Origin: Heterohyrax brucei
Taxonomy: Eukaryota > Chordata > Mammalia > Hyracoidea > Procaviidae
Reading direction: 5' to 3'
DNA length: 64,000 nucleotides
Assembly (NCBI GenBank): GCA_028571685.1
Contig: CM053140.1
Span: forward strand, 22,921,501-22,985,500
Positions 35,401-46,946 of the stretch are shown here, piece by piece. The position numbers were made by a program, and so were the translations under genes. Under the pieces are notes generated by a model. The model was not told where the DNA came from. It saw only the letters and a program-made list of their open reading frames with translations, and made no database searches. Numbering within the stretch: the stretch's first letter is position 1; every line of letters begins with the position of its first letter.

Positions 35401-36299
35401 TTTAACATAACTGAGTGAAAATGTAAATTCACATGAAAATTTACATGCCCCTCTATATGCAGCTTCCACTGCTCTCCCTGTCCGGTGACTGCACACTATT
35501 CCTCTCTGCTCCATACATGTCTCATCCTCCCAACAGTCTCCTTTCCCCTCCTCTCCGTCCACTGCCCTTCCTCCAGCCAGAGGTCAACAAGATGATATCC
35601 TATAGATGTATAGAACCATAAAGTGCTTCCAACATATGGTTACTCTGCATTGCCAAGTCCCTTCCATTCCTGTCCAAAGAGTGGACCTTTGTTATAATTT
35701 ATGGGAACGGGCAGCATCAGGGCCGGGGGCCATGCTCTCAGAGGAACCCCAAAACCACTGGACCATCAATTGAGGTCTTTTAGTGGAGATCTCATGATGC
35801 ACCTCTTTTTATTCTTGTGTTGCCAGTGAGGCTCCTCTCTGTGAGCTCCGTCATGGCTATCACTGGTGGTGGCCGGGCACCATCCGGTTCTTCCGGTCCC
35901 AGGTCGATGTAGGCACCCACTCTTGTGGGTCTCTCTGTCTTCTCGGTTGTCTTTACCACATGTCATTTTGGTCCTCGGTGAGCATCCGTTCCTGCTGAGT
36001 TGGGACCATTTACTGTGTCCTCGGATGGCAGCTTGGCAGCTTTTAAGACCCCAGACGCCACTCACCAATGTGGGGTGCGGAGAGCTCTCTTAGCAAAACA
36101 CTAGTTGTGCCAATTGGCCTGGAATTCGCCTAAGAGCATGGTCCCCCGCCCCCCGCCCCAGCTACTCTATCCTTGCAGTATTGAGTTAAGATGGAAGGAG
36201 TACTCAAGTTATGCTGAAGTCCACTTAATGTTGTTCTTGTTTCTAATGTGTGCTGTCACCGCCTTCTCCCAACTAGATTTCTAGTAACTACCTAAACTA

Positions 36300-36346
36300 A
36301 ACCCTCCCCCCTTGCCCTCCCTCCCTCCCTCCCCTCCCTTGCAGCT
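36300..36346 (-). repeat. G-rich tract of the L1 3' UTR
   Basis: The + strand reads ccctccctccctccctcccc and neighbouring C runs, so the L1 strand has at least four GGG runs in a row, able in principle to form a G-quadruplex. A polypurine 3' UTR tract is a known L1 trait. Confidence 0.85.
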
Positions 36347-36392
36347 GTCAAAGAGTCTTTTCTTCTATACACAAGTCTGTTATATTGAGATC

Positions 36393-39300
36393 TTATCGTA
36401 GAGGTCTCATACAGTATTTGTCCTTTTGTCGCTGATTACTTTCACTCAACATAATGTCTTCCAGTTCAAACCAGGTTAGGAGATGTTTCCTGGAATCATC
36501 GTTATTCTTTATCATTGCATAGTGCTCCACTGAGTATATGTACCACAGTTTACCTATCCATTCTTCTATTGTTGGGCATCTGGGTTGATTCCACCTTTTT
36601 GCTATTGTGGACTGTGCCGCGATAAACATTCTGGTGCATGTGTCCGTTGGTGTGAAAGGCCTTGAATCTGTAGGATATATTGCAAGTAGTGGAATTACCG
36701 GGTCAAATGGTATATCAATATCCATTTTTTTAAGGAAGTGCCAAATTCCCTTCCAAAGAGGCTGGACCATTTTGCAACCCCACCAACAGTGTAGGAGGGT
36801 TCCCCTTTCTCCACAGCCTCTCCAGCATTTGTTGTTTTGTGTTTTCTGGATCATGGCCAATCTTGTTGGGTGAGATGGTATCTCATTGTTGTCTTGATTT
36901 GAATTTCTTTAATAGCTAAAGATCGTGAACATGTCCGCATGTGTTTTTTGGCTGCCTGGATCTCCTCTTTAGTGAAGTATCTGTCCATCTCCTTTGTCCA
37001 TCGCTTAAATGGATGGTTTATCTTCTTCTTATTGATATTTTGTAGTATCTTACAGATTATGGAGATCAGGCGTCGATCTGACATAGAGTTGCCAAATATT
37101 TTTTCCCACTCTGTGGGTGTTCTTTTAATTCTATTAATAAAGTCTTTGGATGAGCAAAAGTGTTTGATTCTTAATAGTTCCCATTTATCTACTTTCTCTT
37201 CTGTTGATTGAGGTTTCTTTGACAGATTTTGGAGTCTGTCCTCATTGTGTATTAAAACTTCCATTGTTGTTCCTACCTTTTCTTCGATGAGCTTTATCGT
37301 TTTAGGTTTGATATTTAGGTCTTTTATCCAGTTGGAGTTGGTTTTTGTATAAGGTGTAAGATATGGATCTTGATTCAGTTTATGGCAGATGGATAACCAA
37401 TTTTGCCAGCACCATTTGTTGAAGATGCTGTTTTTACCCCAGTTTAATGTCTTAGGGTCTTTGTCAAATATCAACTGTTCATAGGCAGATGGTGTCATCT
37501 CTGGGGTCTCAATTCTGTTCCATTGATCAATCTGTGTGTTCTTGTACCAGTACCAGGCTGTTTTGACCACTGTGGCAGTGTAGTATGTTCTAAGGTCGGG
37601 TAATGAGAGGCCTCCCAGTGTGTTCTTCTTCTTTAGTAGTACCTTACTTATCCGGGGCTTCTTCCCTTTCCAAACAAAATTGGTGATTTGTTTCTCCATC
37701 TCATTAAAAAATGATGCTGGAACTTGTATTGGGATTGCATTATATAAATAAATTGCTTTGGGTAAAATAGACATTTTCACAATGTTAAGTCTTCCTATCC
37801 ATGAGCAGGGTAGGTTTTTCCATTTATCTAAGTCTCTCTTAGTTTCTTGTAGTAAGGGCTTGTAGTTCTCTTTGTAAAGGTCTGTTGTTTCTCTGGTTAG
37901 ATTAATTCCTAGGTAATTTATCTTCTTAGGGGCTATCACAAATGGTATAGATTTGATAATTTCCTCCTTAACAGTCTCGTTGTTGGTATAAAGGAATCCT
38001 ACTGATTTACTTATTTTTATCTTGTATCCTGAGACTTTGCTGAACTCTTCTATCAGTTTGAGTAACTTACTTATAGATTCATTGGGGTTCTCTGCATATA
38101 CAATCATATCATCTGCGAACAGGGAGATTTTAACTTCCTCTTTGCTGATGCAGATGCCCTTTATTTCTTGGTCTTGTCTAATTGCTCTGGCTAGAACTTC
38201 TAGCACAATGTTGAATAGGAGAGGTGACAGTGGGCATCCTTGTCTAGTTCCTGATCTCAGGGGAAAGTCTTTCAGTCTCTCTCCATTCAGGATGATGTGG
38301 GCAATTGGCTTTGTATAAATGGCCCTTATTGTGTTGAGGAATTTGCCGTCTATGCCCATTTTGCTAAGAGTTTTTAGCATGAATGGGTGTTGGACTTTAT
38401 CAAATGCCTTTTGGGCATCAATGGACAAAATCAAGTGATCTTTGTCTTTTGTGTTATTTATGCGGTTAATCACATTAATTGTTTTCCTGATGTTGAACCA
38501 GCCTTGCATCCCTGGTATGAATCCCACTTGGTCATGATGGATTATTTTCTTGATATGTTGTTGTATTCTGTTGGCAAGAATTTTGTTGAAGATTTTTGCA
38601 TCTAGGTTCATGAGTGATATCGGTCTATATTTCTCTGTCTTTGTTGGATCTTTCCCGGGCTTAGGTATCAGGGTTATGCTGGCTTCACAGAATGAGTTTG
38701 GGAGTACTTCATCCCTTTCTATACTGTGAAATAGTTTCAATAGTATTGGGGATAACTCTTCTCTAAATGCTTGGTAGAATTCTGCCGTGAAGCCATCTGG
38801 GCCTGGACTTTTTTTGGTTGGCAGTGTTTTCATGACCTTTTCAATCTCTTCCTTTGTGATGGGTTTATTAAGTTGTTCCGCTTCACGTTGTTATACTTTG
38901 GGTAGGTGGTATGAGTCAAGGAATTGGTCCATTTCCCCTAGGTTTTCAAATTTGTTAGAGTACAGTCTTTCATAGTATTCTGTTATGATGTTTTTGATTT
39001 CTGTTGCATCTGTGGTGACAACTCCCTTCTCATTTCTAATTTGGGTTATTTGTTTCCTTTCCTGCTTTTCTTTAGTAAGTTTAGCCAGTGGTTTATCAAT
39101 TTTGTTGATCTTTTCAAAAAACCAGCTTTTGGTCTTTTTGATTTTTTCAATTGTTTTTCTATTCTCTAATTCATTTAGCTCTGCTCTAATCTTTATGATC
39201 TCCTTTCTTCCAGTGCCCGAGGGGTTCCTCTGTTGTTCTCTTTCTACTTGTTCAAGCTGTAGAGTTAGCTCCTTGATTTGGTTTCTTTCTTCTTTCCCGA

Positions 39301-40216
39301 TGTGTGCATTTATGGAGATAAACAGACCTCTGAGCACTGCTTTGGCTGTATCCCATAGGTTCTGGTAGGAAGTGTTTTCGTTTTCATTGGAATCCACGAA
39401 TTTCTTTAATTGATCCCTGATTTCCTCTATAACCCATGTTTTTTTGAGCAAGATGTTGTTCAGTTTCCAAGAGTTCCACTTTCTATCTCTGTTTTTTCTG
39501 CTATTGATTTCAACTTTGATGGCTTTATGATCTGAGAAGATGCTTTGCAATAATTCAATGGTATGGATTTTGTTGAGCATTGCATTATGGCCTATCACGT
39601 GGTCAATTCTGGAGAATGTTCCACGTGCACTGGAGAAGAAGGTGTAGTTGTCTGCTGATGGGTGGAAAGTTCTGTATATATCAATGAGGTTTAGTTGGTT
39701 AATTGTGTCAATGAGGTCTTCTGTATCTTTACTGAGCTTTTTTCTAGATGATCTGTCTAGTAATGAGAGTGGAGTGTTGAAGTCTCCCACTATTATTGTG
39801 GAATCATCTAACTCTCTTTTGAGCATAGTCAGTGTTTCTTTGACATATTTAGGTGCTCTGACATTAGGTGCATAAATGTTTAATATAGTTAAGTCTTGCT
39901 TGTGTACTGAACCTTTCAGCAGTAAATAGTGTCCATCTTTGTCCACGATGGTGGATTTGACATTAAAGTTGATTTTGTCTGAGATTAGAATTGCCACCCC
40001 TGCTCTTCTTTGTTCATTGTCAGCTTGATATATATTCTTCCAACCTTTAATTTTCAGTTTGTTCCTGTCTTTAGGTCTCAAGTGAGTTTCTTGTAGACAA
40101 CATATGGATGGGTCGTGTCTTTTGATCCAAGATGACACTCGGTGTCTCTTTACTGGAGCATTCAGTCCATTCACATTCAATGTAATTATTGATAGGTATG
40201 TGTTCACTGCTGCCAT
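36393..40216 (-). pseudogene. L1 ORF2 (endonuclease-reverse transcriptase), two breaks
   Basis: Starts at 40,216 (MAAVNTYLSIITLNVNGLNA) and ends at 36,393, which corresponds to 1274 residues once the missing base is allowed for, the usual L1 ORF2 length. The apurinic endonuclease is N-terminal (NVNGLNAPVKR, CCLQETHL, SDHKAI). The RT domain has [12 protein letters not shown], with the FADD catalytic box at about 38,109-38,120. The C-terminal Cys region CWRGCGERGTLLHCWWGC is at about 36,800. Breaks: an in-frame TAA at 38,891-38,893 after residue 441, and a one-base deletion at 36,868-36,871 (three G where four are needed). It nicks DNA and reverse-transcribes L1 RNA when intact; this copy cannot make a full product. 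Confidence 0.95.
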
Positions 40217-40632
40217 TGTGATATGTTTATTTTTCTGTTGATGTTTTCTCTGTTGTTCTTATTAGTCTGTTCTGAGACACTCTTTTTTGTGAGTTGATTT
40301 CTCACCTTTTTCAGAGCTGGTTTTATAGTTGTTGAGACTCGTGTGTTAGATTTCTTGAAATGGTAGGATACATCTTTGTTGTGCTTTACAGCTGCCCCTA
40401 TGAACCCCCTTAATAAACTATTTATAAACCCAATTTTAATTACTACCAGTCTGGTCATCTTCCTCTCCATCTGGAAGGACTATAACGACTGTAGTACATC
40501 CCTCTTTTATTATGATGACACTATAGTTTTCATAATGATCACTGGATTGCTTCTTTCCAAATCAAAGCTGTGATTTACTTTGGAGCCTTCCCTAAATGAG
40601 TACTGAGTAGTGTGTCATTCTAAAATATAAAG
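40217..40632 (-). other. L1 inter-ORF region, 416 bp
   Basis: Separates ORF1 and ORF2, far longer than the roughly 60 bases in human L1. An 88-codon Lys/Asn-rich frame (40,204-40,470) overlaps the ORF2 start; it may matter for ORF2 translation or be chance. Confidence 0.6.
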
Positions 40633-41543
40633 TTAGTGGTTTCGTTCTTCTAAACCAAAGCCAAGAACTTCTTTCAGTATTTCTTGTAGTTTGGGTTTGG
40701 TTTTTACAAAGTCTCTCAGTTTCTGTTTATCTGGAAATGTCTTAATTTCATTTTCATGTTTGAAAGACAGTTTTGCAGGATATATAATTCTTGGTTGGAA
40801 GTTCTTCTCCTTCAAGACTTTGAATGTGTCGTGCCACTGTCTCCGTGCCAGCATGGTTTCTGCTGAGAAATCTGACGAGAGCCTACAGGGTTTCCCTCTG
40901 AATGTTAGCTTTGCCTTGAGTCTTGCTGCCTTTAAGAGTTGCTGCTTGTGTTTCATTTTGTTAAGCTTGATTATAACATGCCTTGGAGTCTTTCTTTTGA
41001 GATCTATATTGGGTGGCATACGATATGCATCTGAGATGTCTATATTCTCTTCCTTCATGATTTCTGGGAAGTTTTCTTTCAGCAGCTCAGCAACAATATT
41101 CTCTGTGTTCTCAGATGTCTCACCCTGTTCAGGGACTCCAATTAATCGAAGGTTGTTCCTCTTAATAGAGTCCCACATGCTTCTTAATGTTTCTTCATTT
41201 TTCTTGTTTCTTTTTATGATTTCCGCTCATAGACACTGGCATCAGTAGCCCTGTCTTCCAAGTCAGAAATTCTTTTTTCCATTTGTTCCATTCTGTTTTC
41301 TTGGGTTTGCATGGAAGCTTCTATGTCTTTGATTTTGTTCTTGATCTGTTGGATTTCAGAGTACTGGTGTTCCATCAGATCGAACAACCTGCTTAATTTT
41401 TCATTTTGTTCTGCTGCATTTTGTATAAGGTGTAGAAGGGCCCTGTATATAATCAATTTGTATTCACTTCCTGATGCTTTCATAAAAGTTTCTTCATCTG
41501 GAAAACTCCTTGGTTACTTTGTTTGGGAGCCTTCTGTAGCCAT
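40633..41543 (-). pseudogene. L1 ORF1 (RNA-binding protein), two breaks
   Basis: Likely start at 41,543 (MATEGSQTK), then an in-frame TAA at 41,514-41,516, reopening into FPDEETFMKASGSEY. A coiled coil follows (about 41,250-41,430; QQIKNKIKDIEASMQ, QMEKRISDLEDRA). A one-base shift near 41,220-41,226 leads into the RRM-like and C-terminal domains at 40,633-41,178 (NNLRLIGVPE, DAYRMPPNIDLKRKTPRHVI, FRGKPCRLSSDFS). ORF1p forms trimers coating L1 RNA. Length about 300 residues, normal for the family. Confidence 0.92.
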
Positions 41544-42590
41544 GAGTGATTGCTTGTATGCCACAACTGTCTGTTGCTTTTTGGGTCCCATGTGAATATA
41601 TAGAGGCTGGAAGAGGTACTGTGAGGATGGATTGCAGATGTTTCTCTAGGCTGTCTGCAAATGTAAAGCAAAAGGTATCTGACCAGTTCACAAGTCAGTT
41701 AGGTTTTCAGGTGTAGAGGTCCCTCTTCTCATCTGACAAAGTAAGCGCCACTGTATCCAACCCCAGATGATAACAAACTAGTTCAGAATACAGCACTGCT
41801 AGTGCCCTGGTGGCCTCTGCTGACAGGGCCTAGCCTTATCCAACACTGCGTCGAGTACTGGTTTTGTGATAGAAAAGCGCTCTCTTGTGGGCAGGCTCTG
41901 GCTCCCAAGCTAAGAATTAGGTCCAGCTGTGGCCTCCGTACCCAAGATGGCGTCCTCCAGACAGGCAGCAGACAGAGGGGCTAAAGGTGCCCAGAGGCAG
42001 CTATTCTCCTGCTTCTGTTGCAGGGCCCCCAACGTAGGCAGCACTATGCAAAATTAGTACTTTTCTGATGGAGAAGCGCTGTCCCGTTTGCAGGCGCTGG
42101 CTCCCAGGCTAAGAACCAGGTCCCGCTAAAATCTCGGTACCAACATGGCGTCCCGCACCCTGACCACGGAGTTCCGCACAAACCCCACTGAGGCAGCTAC
42201 AAAACTAAAGGCTGAAAGTTTCTAGATTAACAGAGTCCCAAGCCTGGCTCTCACAATATGGGAATTTCGCCTGCCTATCCCCCCAGCAGCGTGTCTGAGT
42301 CCAGCCGCCGGGCAAGACCCAGCTCCGCCCGCCAGCCGAGACCGAGGAAAAAAAAGTCAAAACGGTGCGTTTACCTTCCGTCCGTGAGAGCCGGGGCTAG
42401 CCGGGAGCGGGAGTCAGCGAGAGAGAGGAGGTTTTTCGCTGAGTGGTATAAAGTCCCAATTAACAGCCCTGTGCCGTGTCCTGAGGCTGATTAGGTGCTC
42501 AGAAGGCTCTGTTTGATTGTCAGTTCAGGTCTTGGTTTCCAGAGGGATAGAAAGAGACGTGGGCTTAGTCGGCCATCTTGACTCCGCCTC
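41544..42590 (-). promoter_or_regulatory. L1 5' UTR / internal promoter with two repeated units
   Basis: GC-rich, CpG-rich leader. Two related blocks of about 190 bp (41,815-42,005 and 42,007-42,200) share aagcgctctcttgtgggcag/aagcgctgtcccgtttgcag, ctggctcccaagctaagaa and aagatggcgtcc/aacatggcgtcc. The element begins with a YY1-type caagatggc (42,570-42,580). Tandem promoter units recall monomeric L1 promoters of rodents. Confidence 0.75.
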
Positions 42591-42600
42591 GATGAATTCT

Positions 42601-42712
42601 CAGATTTAAGTTCCCACAGGACTGGGCAGTATTTTGTTCTGTTGTACATAGAGTCACTGTGAGTTGGAACCTACTCGGGGGACCAAGCCACATAACAATG
42701 CTACAACAGGAA
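42601..42712 (+). repeat. RTE/AfroSINE-like 3' tail after KA1, copy 1
   Basis: ggactgggcagtattttgtt, gtacatagagtcactgtgag, ttggaacctactcg and an ataacaatgctacaac end. It sits at the same place after each KA1 (others at 46,823, 54,684, 60,305). The L1 inserted just before it separates it from KA1 copy 1. Confidence 0.8.
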
Positions 42713-44624
42713 TTGAGAGAATATCAACTGAGATGTTTCAATAAACAGATGCAGTACTGCAAGCCTGCACTTGCCAGTGCTCAGAAATCGGGAGGACTGC
42801 TACCTCTCCGACCCACTACAAGTGATCCAATTGAGAGAAAGGTTATCAAACAGAACATAGAGATTACTGAAAATATCAAATGCGAGTAAAATTTTGCTGA
42901 AAATCATTGTGCTGTGATTACTTTCCTTTGTGTGAGACATTTCTAAGCCATGACCCTGTAACTAATACTCAGGTGACTGAGCAGGACAGTGTGATAGTGC
43001 AGTCGAGATTCACTAAGAGGATTGGTCCTTATCTCCTTAAGTGAGAGCTCATTCCAGAGCAGTGACAGAGATTATGCCACCCTCTAGGTAGAATGGCCTT
43101 GAGCTGACAGAGCTTTCTTTGGGCCGGGATCACTGTGCTGTAAAGTTCTCGGAAGCAGGTGCTAGAGAGTGTGCAAGCTCGGAACTGCTGGCAAGAGAGA
43201 CCTAGCAGCAGGAGGCACCATGATGGGCTTCCCAGCCCACAAAGACAGAAAGCTGAGGGCCTCTGATCAGTGGCTGAGGGCCAAGGAGAGACCTGCCTTC
43301 AGGAGGTGGGCAGAATAATCTGTGGGGAAACATACAATGGAAATCCTATGGAAAATGTAGTATCTCTTTGGAGTCCACAGCTGGGAATAACACAGAGAGC
43401 CTGAGGTCCTCTGTAAATAGTGGGACCAAAACTATCATCAAGCAATGAAGGATAAAAAGATCAAAGCACTGACAACATCCTGGGACAGAGGTTATTTCCT
43501 GAAGGTTGTTTTTCACAACAAACCAGATGGAAGCAACTCTAAGGTCATGCACAGAAATTCCTGCTTGGACAACTATGTGTCCTTCCAATGGGAGCACCAG
43601 ACAGCAACCTTCAGGACCTGGGAATGGAACCCAAGAACGAACAAACTGTATGCACAAACACCCCACAGGGAGTCCTGCTAGCAGCTCCAGAAAGCCCCAG
43701 AAAAGGAACTGTCTAGATTTTGTAACTGACCAGATCCCAAGTGACCTGGTTTGGGTTCAGGAGATCAGAGCAGAATTTCAGTCTCATGATGAGTGTGTAA
43801 CTGCCTGCTCCTTCCCCAGGCACCAGGATGGAACCTTCAGGGCACCAAAACGTATTAGTACCTTAACAGACAGGGAAGGGGTCAGTCTCTATGAGTAGGG
43901 AAAGACCTGGTACTAAGCTTGTTGGGTTCCTTATGTTGCTAAGGGTAACAGGTTGTGTCATAGTCAGGAGTGGGAGGTAGGAAATAGCCTTTGGTTTCAG
44001 TTTTAGGGTTATACGTCAGCAACTGCATGATGGGTCCCCTCCCAAAAAATATGATAATGGTATGGAGATAGGATAAAAACAGGGACTCAGTTGTTTCTAG
44101 GTCCTCCTCCTGAGGTGGTCCGCACCAGTAGCCACATCTCAAAGTGCACGGAGGAAGTGTTACATCCGCAGTTACCCTTCCCAAACATTAATTAAGCATT
44201 TAGTGATCATGCGATGAGGCGGTCCGTGGTGGTGATCAGGTTCCCTAGCTACCCTTGTCATTTCCCCCTTGAGGAGACATGGGCCTGAAATCTTGAAGGG
44301 AATGTGGGAAGTCGACTCGCTCTAGCTACTTCCTGCTGTTTCGGGTTGTAGTCCTGCCTACCTGTCAGACCCATGTTCCTCAAGTATCCTGTCTTGAAAA
44401 CACTGAGAGGCCTGATCTACCTACCACCTGGTTGCTGGTTATATGCTGCATATCCATGTAGGACCAGGAGATTCACTAGGAATGGCTGGAGCTTGGAGCT
44501 GTGTCTTTTTTCTTAGAAGCCGAATTCAAGATGTGTTCTATGCTGTCCTGGACCTGGCCAGATTTATTATCATAAAAACAACACTATTCTTTGAGATACA
44601 GGCAGGTGCTTCCCTCAGGTGCTG
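42713..44624 (+). repeat. Array spacer, copy 1 (about 1.9 kb)
   Basis: Homologous to 46,947-48,794 and 60,413-62,400, and in part to 54,841-55,699. Landmarks: gcagtactgcaagcctgcac (42,752), taaaaagatcaaagcactga (43,454), caggcaccaggatggaacct (43,821), tgaaatcttgaagggaatgt (44,287) and gatgtgttctatgctgtcct (44,530). No intact gene within; it connects one KA1 to the next kinase start. Confidence 0.88.
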
Positions 44625-45355
44625 TGAGAAGGTCAAGGACATCAACATGGGACACTATCACTGCTAAGACCATGGGCAAGGAGACATGGGTCACAGTCAA
44701 GTTATCCCGGCACATCGTCACGGGCGAAGGGGTAGCCGAGCAAAGAGCTGAAAAGAGCCAACAGACATCCTCTAACCTCCTGACACTATGCCCAGAGATA
44801 AAAATCATGAAGGATGCCCACAATCGAAAGAGTTTAATGCTGTTGCAAGTCATACAGAGTAACATCATCTTTCCTGTAGTGATGGAGTATGGAACTGGAG
44901 GGGACTTGCATGATCATCTGGAGACTCACGGCTTCATGAGTGAAAAAAAGGCCCAGAAAAAACTCCATCAATTAGTGTAGGCCCTACAAGGATGACACAA
45001 CATGTGTGTTGTACACACTCACGCCGAACCAGGAAAAGTCCTCTTAGATGACAGGAAGAACACCAACTTGCTGACTTGGATTTTGGAACTGAATTCACCA
45101 AGGGGAAAAGGCTGAACACCTTCTATGGGAGTCTCCCTTTTTATGCTCCAGAACTCTTACCTGGAGAAAAGTACCAGGGACACCCCTGTGGATGTATGAA
45201 GTCTGGGTTTCATGTATTTCATGGTAAGTGGATCTCTGCCTTTTCACGGAGATGCCCTAACTGAGCTATGAAAGTAGGTACTGGAGAAGAATATAGTATT
45301 CCTTTCCACACGTCTATGTCACATGAACACTTGCTGAGTTAAATACTCATTTGTC
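44625..45355 (+). pseudogene. MARK-like kinase copy 2, truncated
   Basis: The N-lobe is open from 44,591 to 44,980 in the frame containing TGEGVAEQ, EKSQQTSSNLLTL, EIKIMKDAHN and VMEYGTGGDLHDHLETHGF. The catalytic loop is lost. LDFGTEF (DFG intact but with a shift) follows near 45,078, then LNTFYGSLPFYAPELLPGEKY (activation segment and APE). The C-lobe begins at 45,215 in another frame. The copy stops at ttgtcgcccacttgctcc (45,352-45,369), where the leader of copy 3 begins; UBA, linker and KA1 are absent. Confidence 0.85.
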
Positions 45356-46800
45356 GCCCACTTGCTCCATTTTAACTATACCACAAGGGTATCTCTTATC
45401 CTACAGTCCATTAGTCTTTGACACCACACTGAACATGCCGCAGAGCCACTGAGCATTTCCTGCTGAGGAGGAAATCTATGTGGGACACTACCACCTCTTA
45501 AGAACCATTAGCAAGGGGACATCTGCCAGAGTCAATTTACCCTGGCACATCAACACCAGCAAAGAGGTAGTCTAGAGAAGAGTTGAAAAGAGCCAACAGA
45601 CATCCTCCAACCTCCAAACACTAGACCCAGACATAAAAATCATGAAGGATCTCCATCACTGAAATATTTTAAGGCTGTTTCAAGCCATAGAGAACAACAA
45701 CATCTCGGGTATAGGGATGGAGTATTTAACTACAGGTGAACATTTGGAGGCTCAGAGCTTCATGAGCAAAAAAGAGGCCCCCACATAAGTTGCAAAATAA
45801 AGTTGGCCTTACAGGTTTGCCACAACAACTGTCTTGTACATAGGAATATCAAAGTGGAATATGTGCTCTTGGATGAGAGAAGGAACATCAAACTTGCTGC
45901 CAGTGGTTTGAGAACTGAATTCACCAACGGGAGCGACCTGAACACATTCTGTGGCAGTCTCCATTAGGTCCCCTAGAACTCCAACAAGGAGAAAAGTACC
46001 ATCGACCCCCCTGGGACGTGTGGAGCCTGGCAACCACCATGCACTTCATGGTAAGTGGATCTCTGCCTTTGCATGGAGAGACCTCATCTGAGCTATCAAA
46101 GCAGGTACTGGAGGAAGAACACGACATTCCTCTCCACATGTCTACACCATGTGAACACTTGCTAAGCCAAACAGTCATTTGGGATGCAAGAAAGACAGCA
46201 TATCAGAGGAGACGCTACAAGTTCTGTAAGTGACTACGGATAATGAAGGAAAACAAAAGGGGTTCGTGAAGCCACGCCTGGACTATGAAGACTCCCAAAG
46301 TGAACACAGCTGAAAGGCAGAAAGAATTTCTTGACTTGCTGCTGAATCAAAGATACAGCGTGGTGACTGGCACCTCTCTGATCCCGGTCACAACACATCT
46401 GAGATGGACAGTCATGCCAGTACCATGGAACCCCAGGGTGCAGCACATGGCACTGATAGCCACACACCTTTCTCACTCCATGAGGTACGTCTTACCATCT
46501 ATGCGAAACCCAAACGTGAGACCCGTAACAGTGGAGGATGAAGAGTGCCTGTTCCACTGAGCCCAAGGAGACGATACAGGAGATCTGTCAAGTGCTGCAC
46601 ACCCACTGACAGGTACACACTGCTGTGTATGAACAGCACACCAAGACTGCAGGACTTTGTTCAGTGGAGGATGGAGGTGTGCACACTGCTTGTGTGGACC
46701 CTCAACAAGGGGAAAGGGAAGGGAATTTCAGGCATCTCTGAGGCCATCAGTAGCATCGACTGAAAAAGGAGGAGGGAGTATGTACCTTATAATGCTGCCA
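45356..46800 (+). pseudogene. MARK-like kinase copy 3, linker deleted
   Basis: Leader, ATG near 45,437, N-lobe (YVGHYHLLRTI, KEVV), catalytic loop HRNIKVEYVLL (HRD to HRN) near 45,842, and activation segment LNTFCGSLH followed by a stop. The C-lobe is open from 46,018 (WSLATTMHFMVSGSLPLHGE). The UBA-like part is at 46,285-46,500, then most of the linker is missing and KA1 follows at once (46,545-46,763: YTLLCMNSTPRLQDFVQW, ISGISEAI). A shorter gene form than copies 5 and 6. Confidence 0.85.
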
Positions 46801-46822
46801 GCAGTTGCCAGGGACAAAAGAG

Positions 46823-46946
46823 TTCACAGATTTAAGTTTCTACAGGACTGGGCAGTGTTTTGTTCTGTTGTACACAGGGTCACTGTGAGTTGGAACCTAC
46901 CTGACAGGATCAACTGACGCAACACCACAACAACACAAACTGAGAG
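46823..46946 (+). repeat. RTE/AfroSINE-like 3' tail after KA1, copy 2
   Basis: ggactgggcagtgttttgtt, acacagggtcactgtgagtt, ctgacaggatcaactgacgc and a caacaccacaacaacac end. Confidence 0.8.

Larger units (their letters stand above)
35356..42590 (-). mobile_element. Full-length L1 with 17-bp target duplication
   Basis: The element runs 5' to 3' from 42,590 down to 35,356. It starts gaggcggagtcaagatggcc on its own strand and ends in a compound poly-A tail. The duplication gatgaattctcagattt is at 35,339-35,355 and 42,591-42,607 within the array. Length is 7.2 kb with 5' UTR, ORF1, a long inter-ORF region, ORF2 and 3' UTR. Only four coding breaks are visible, so the insertion is young compared with the kinase copies it interrupts. 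Confidence 0.97.

Noticed and set aside
40691..41248. 185-codon open frame on the + strand
   Set aside because: It is the antisense of L1 ORF1; its hydrophobic composition is a shadow of the Lys/Glu-rich sense frame.
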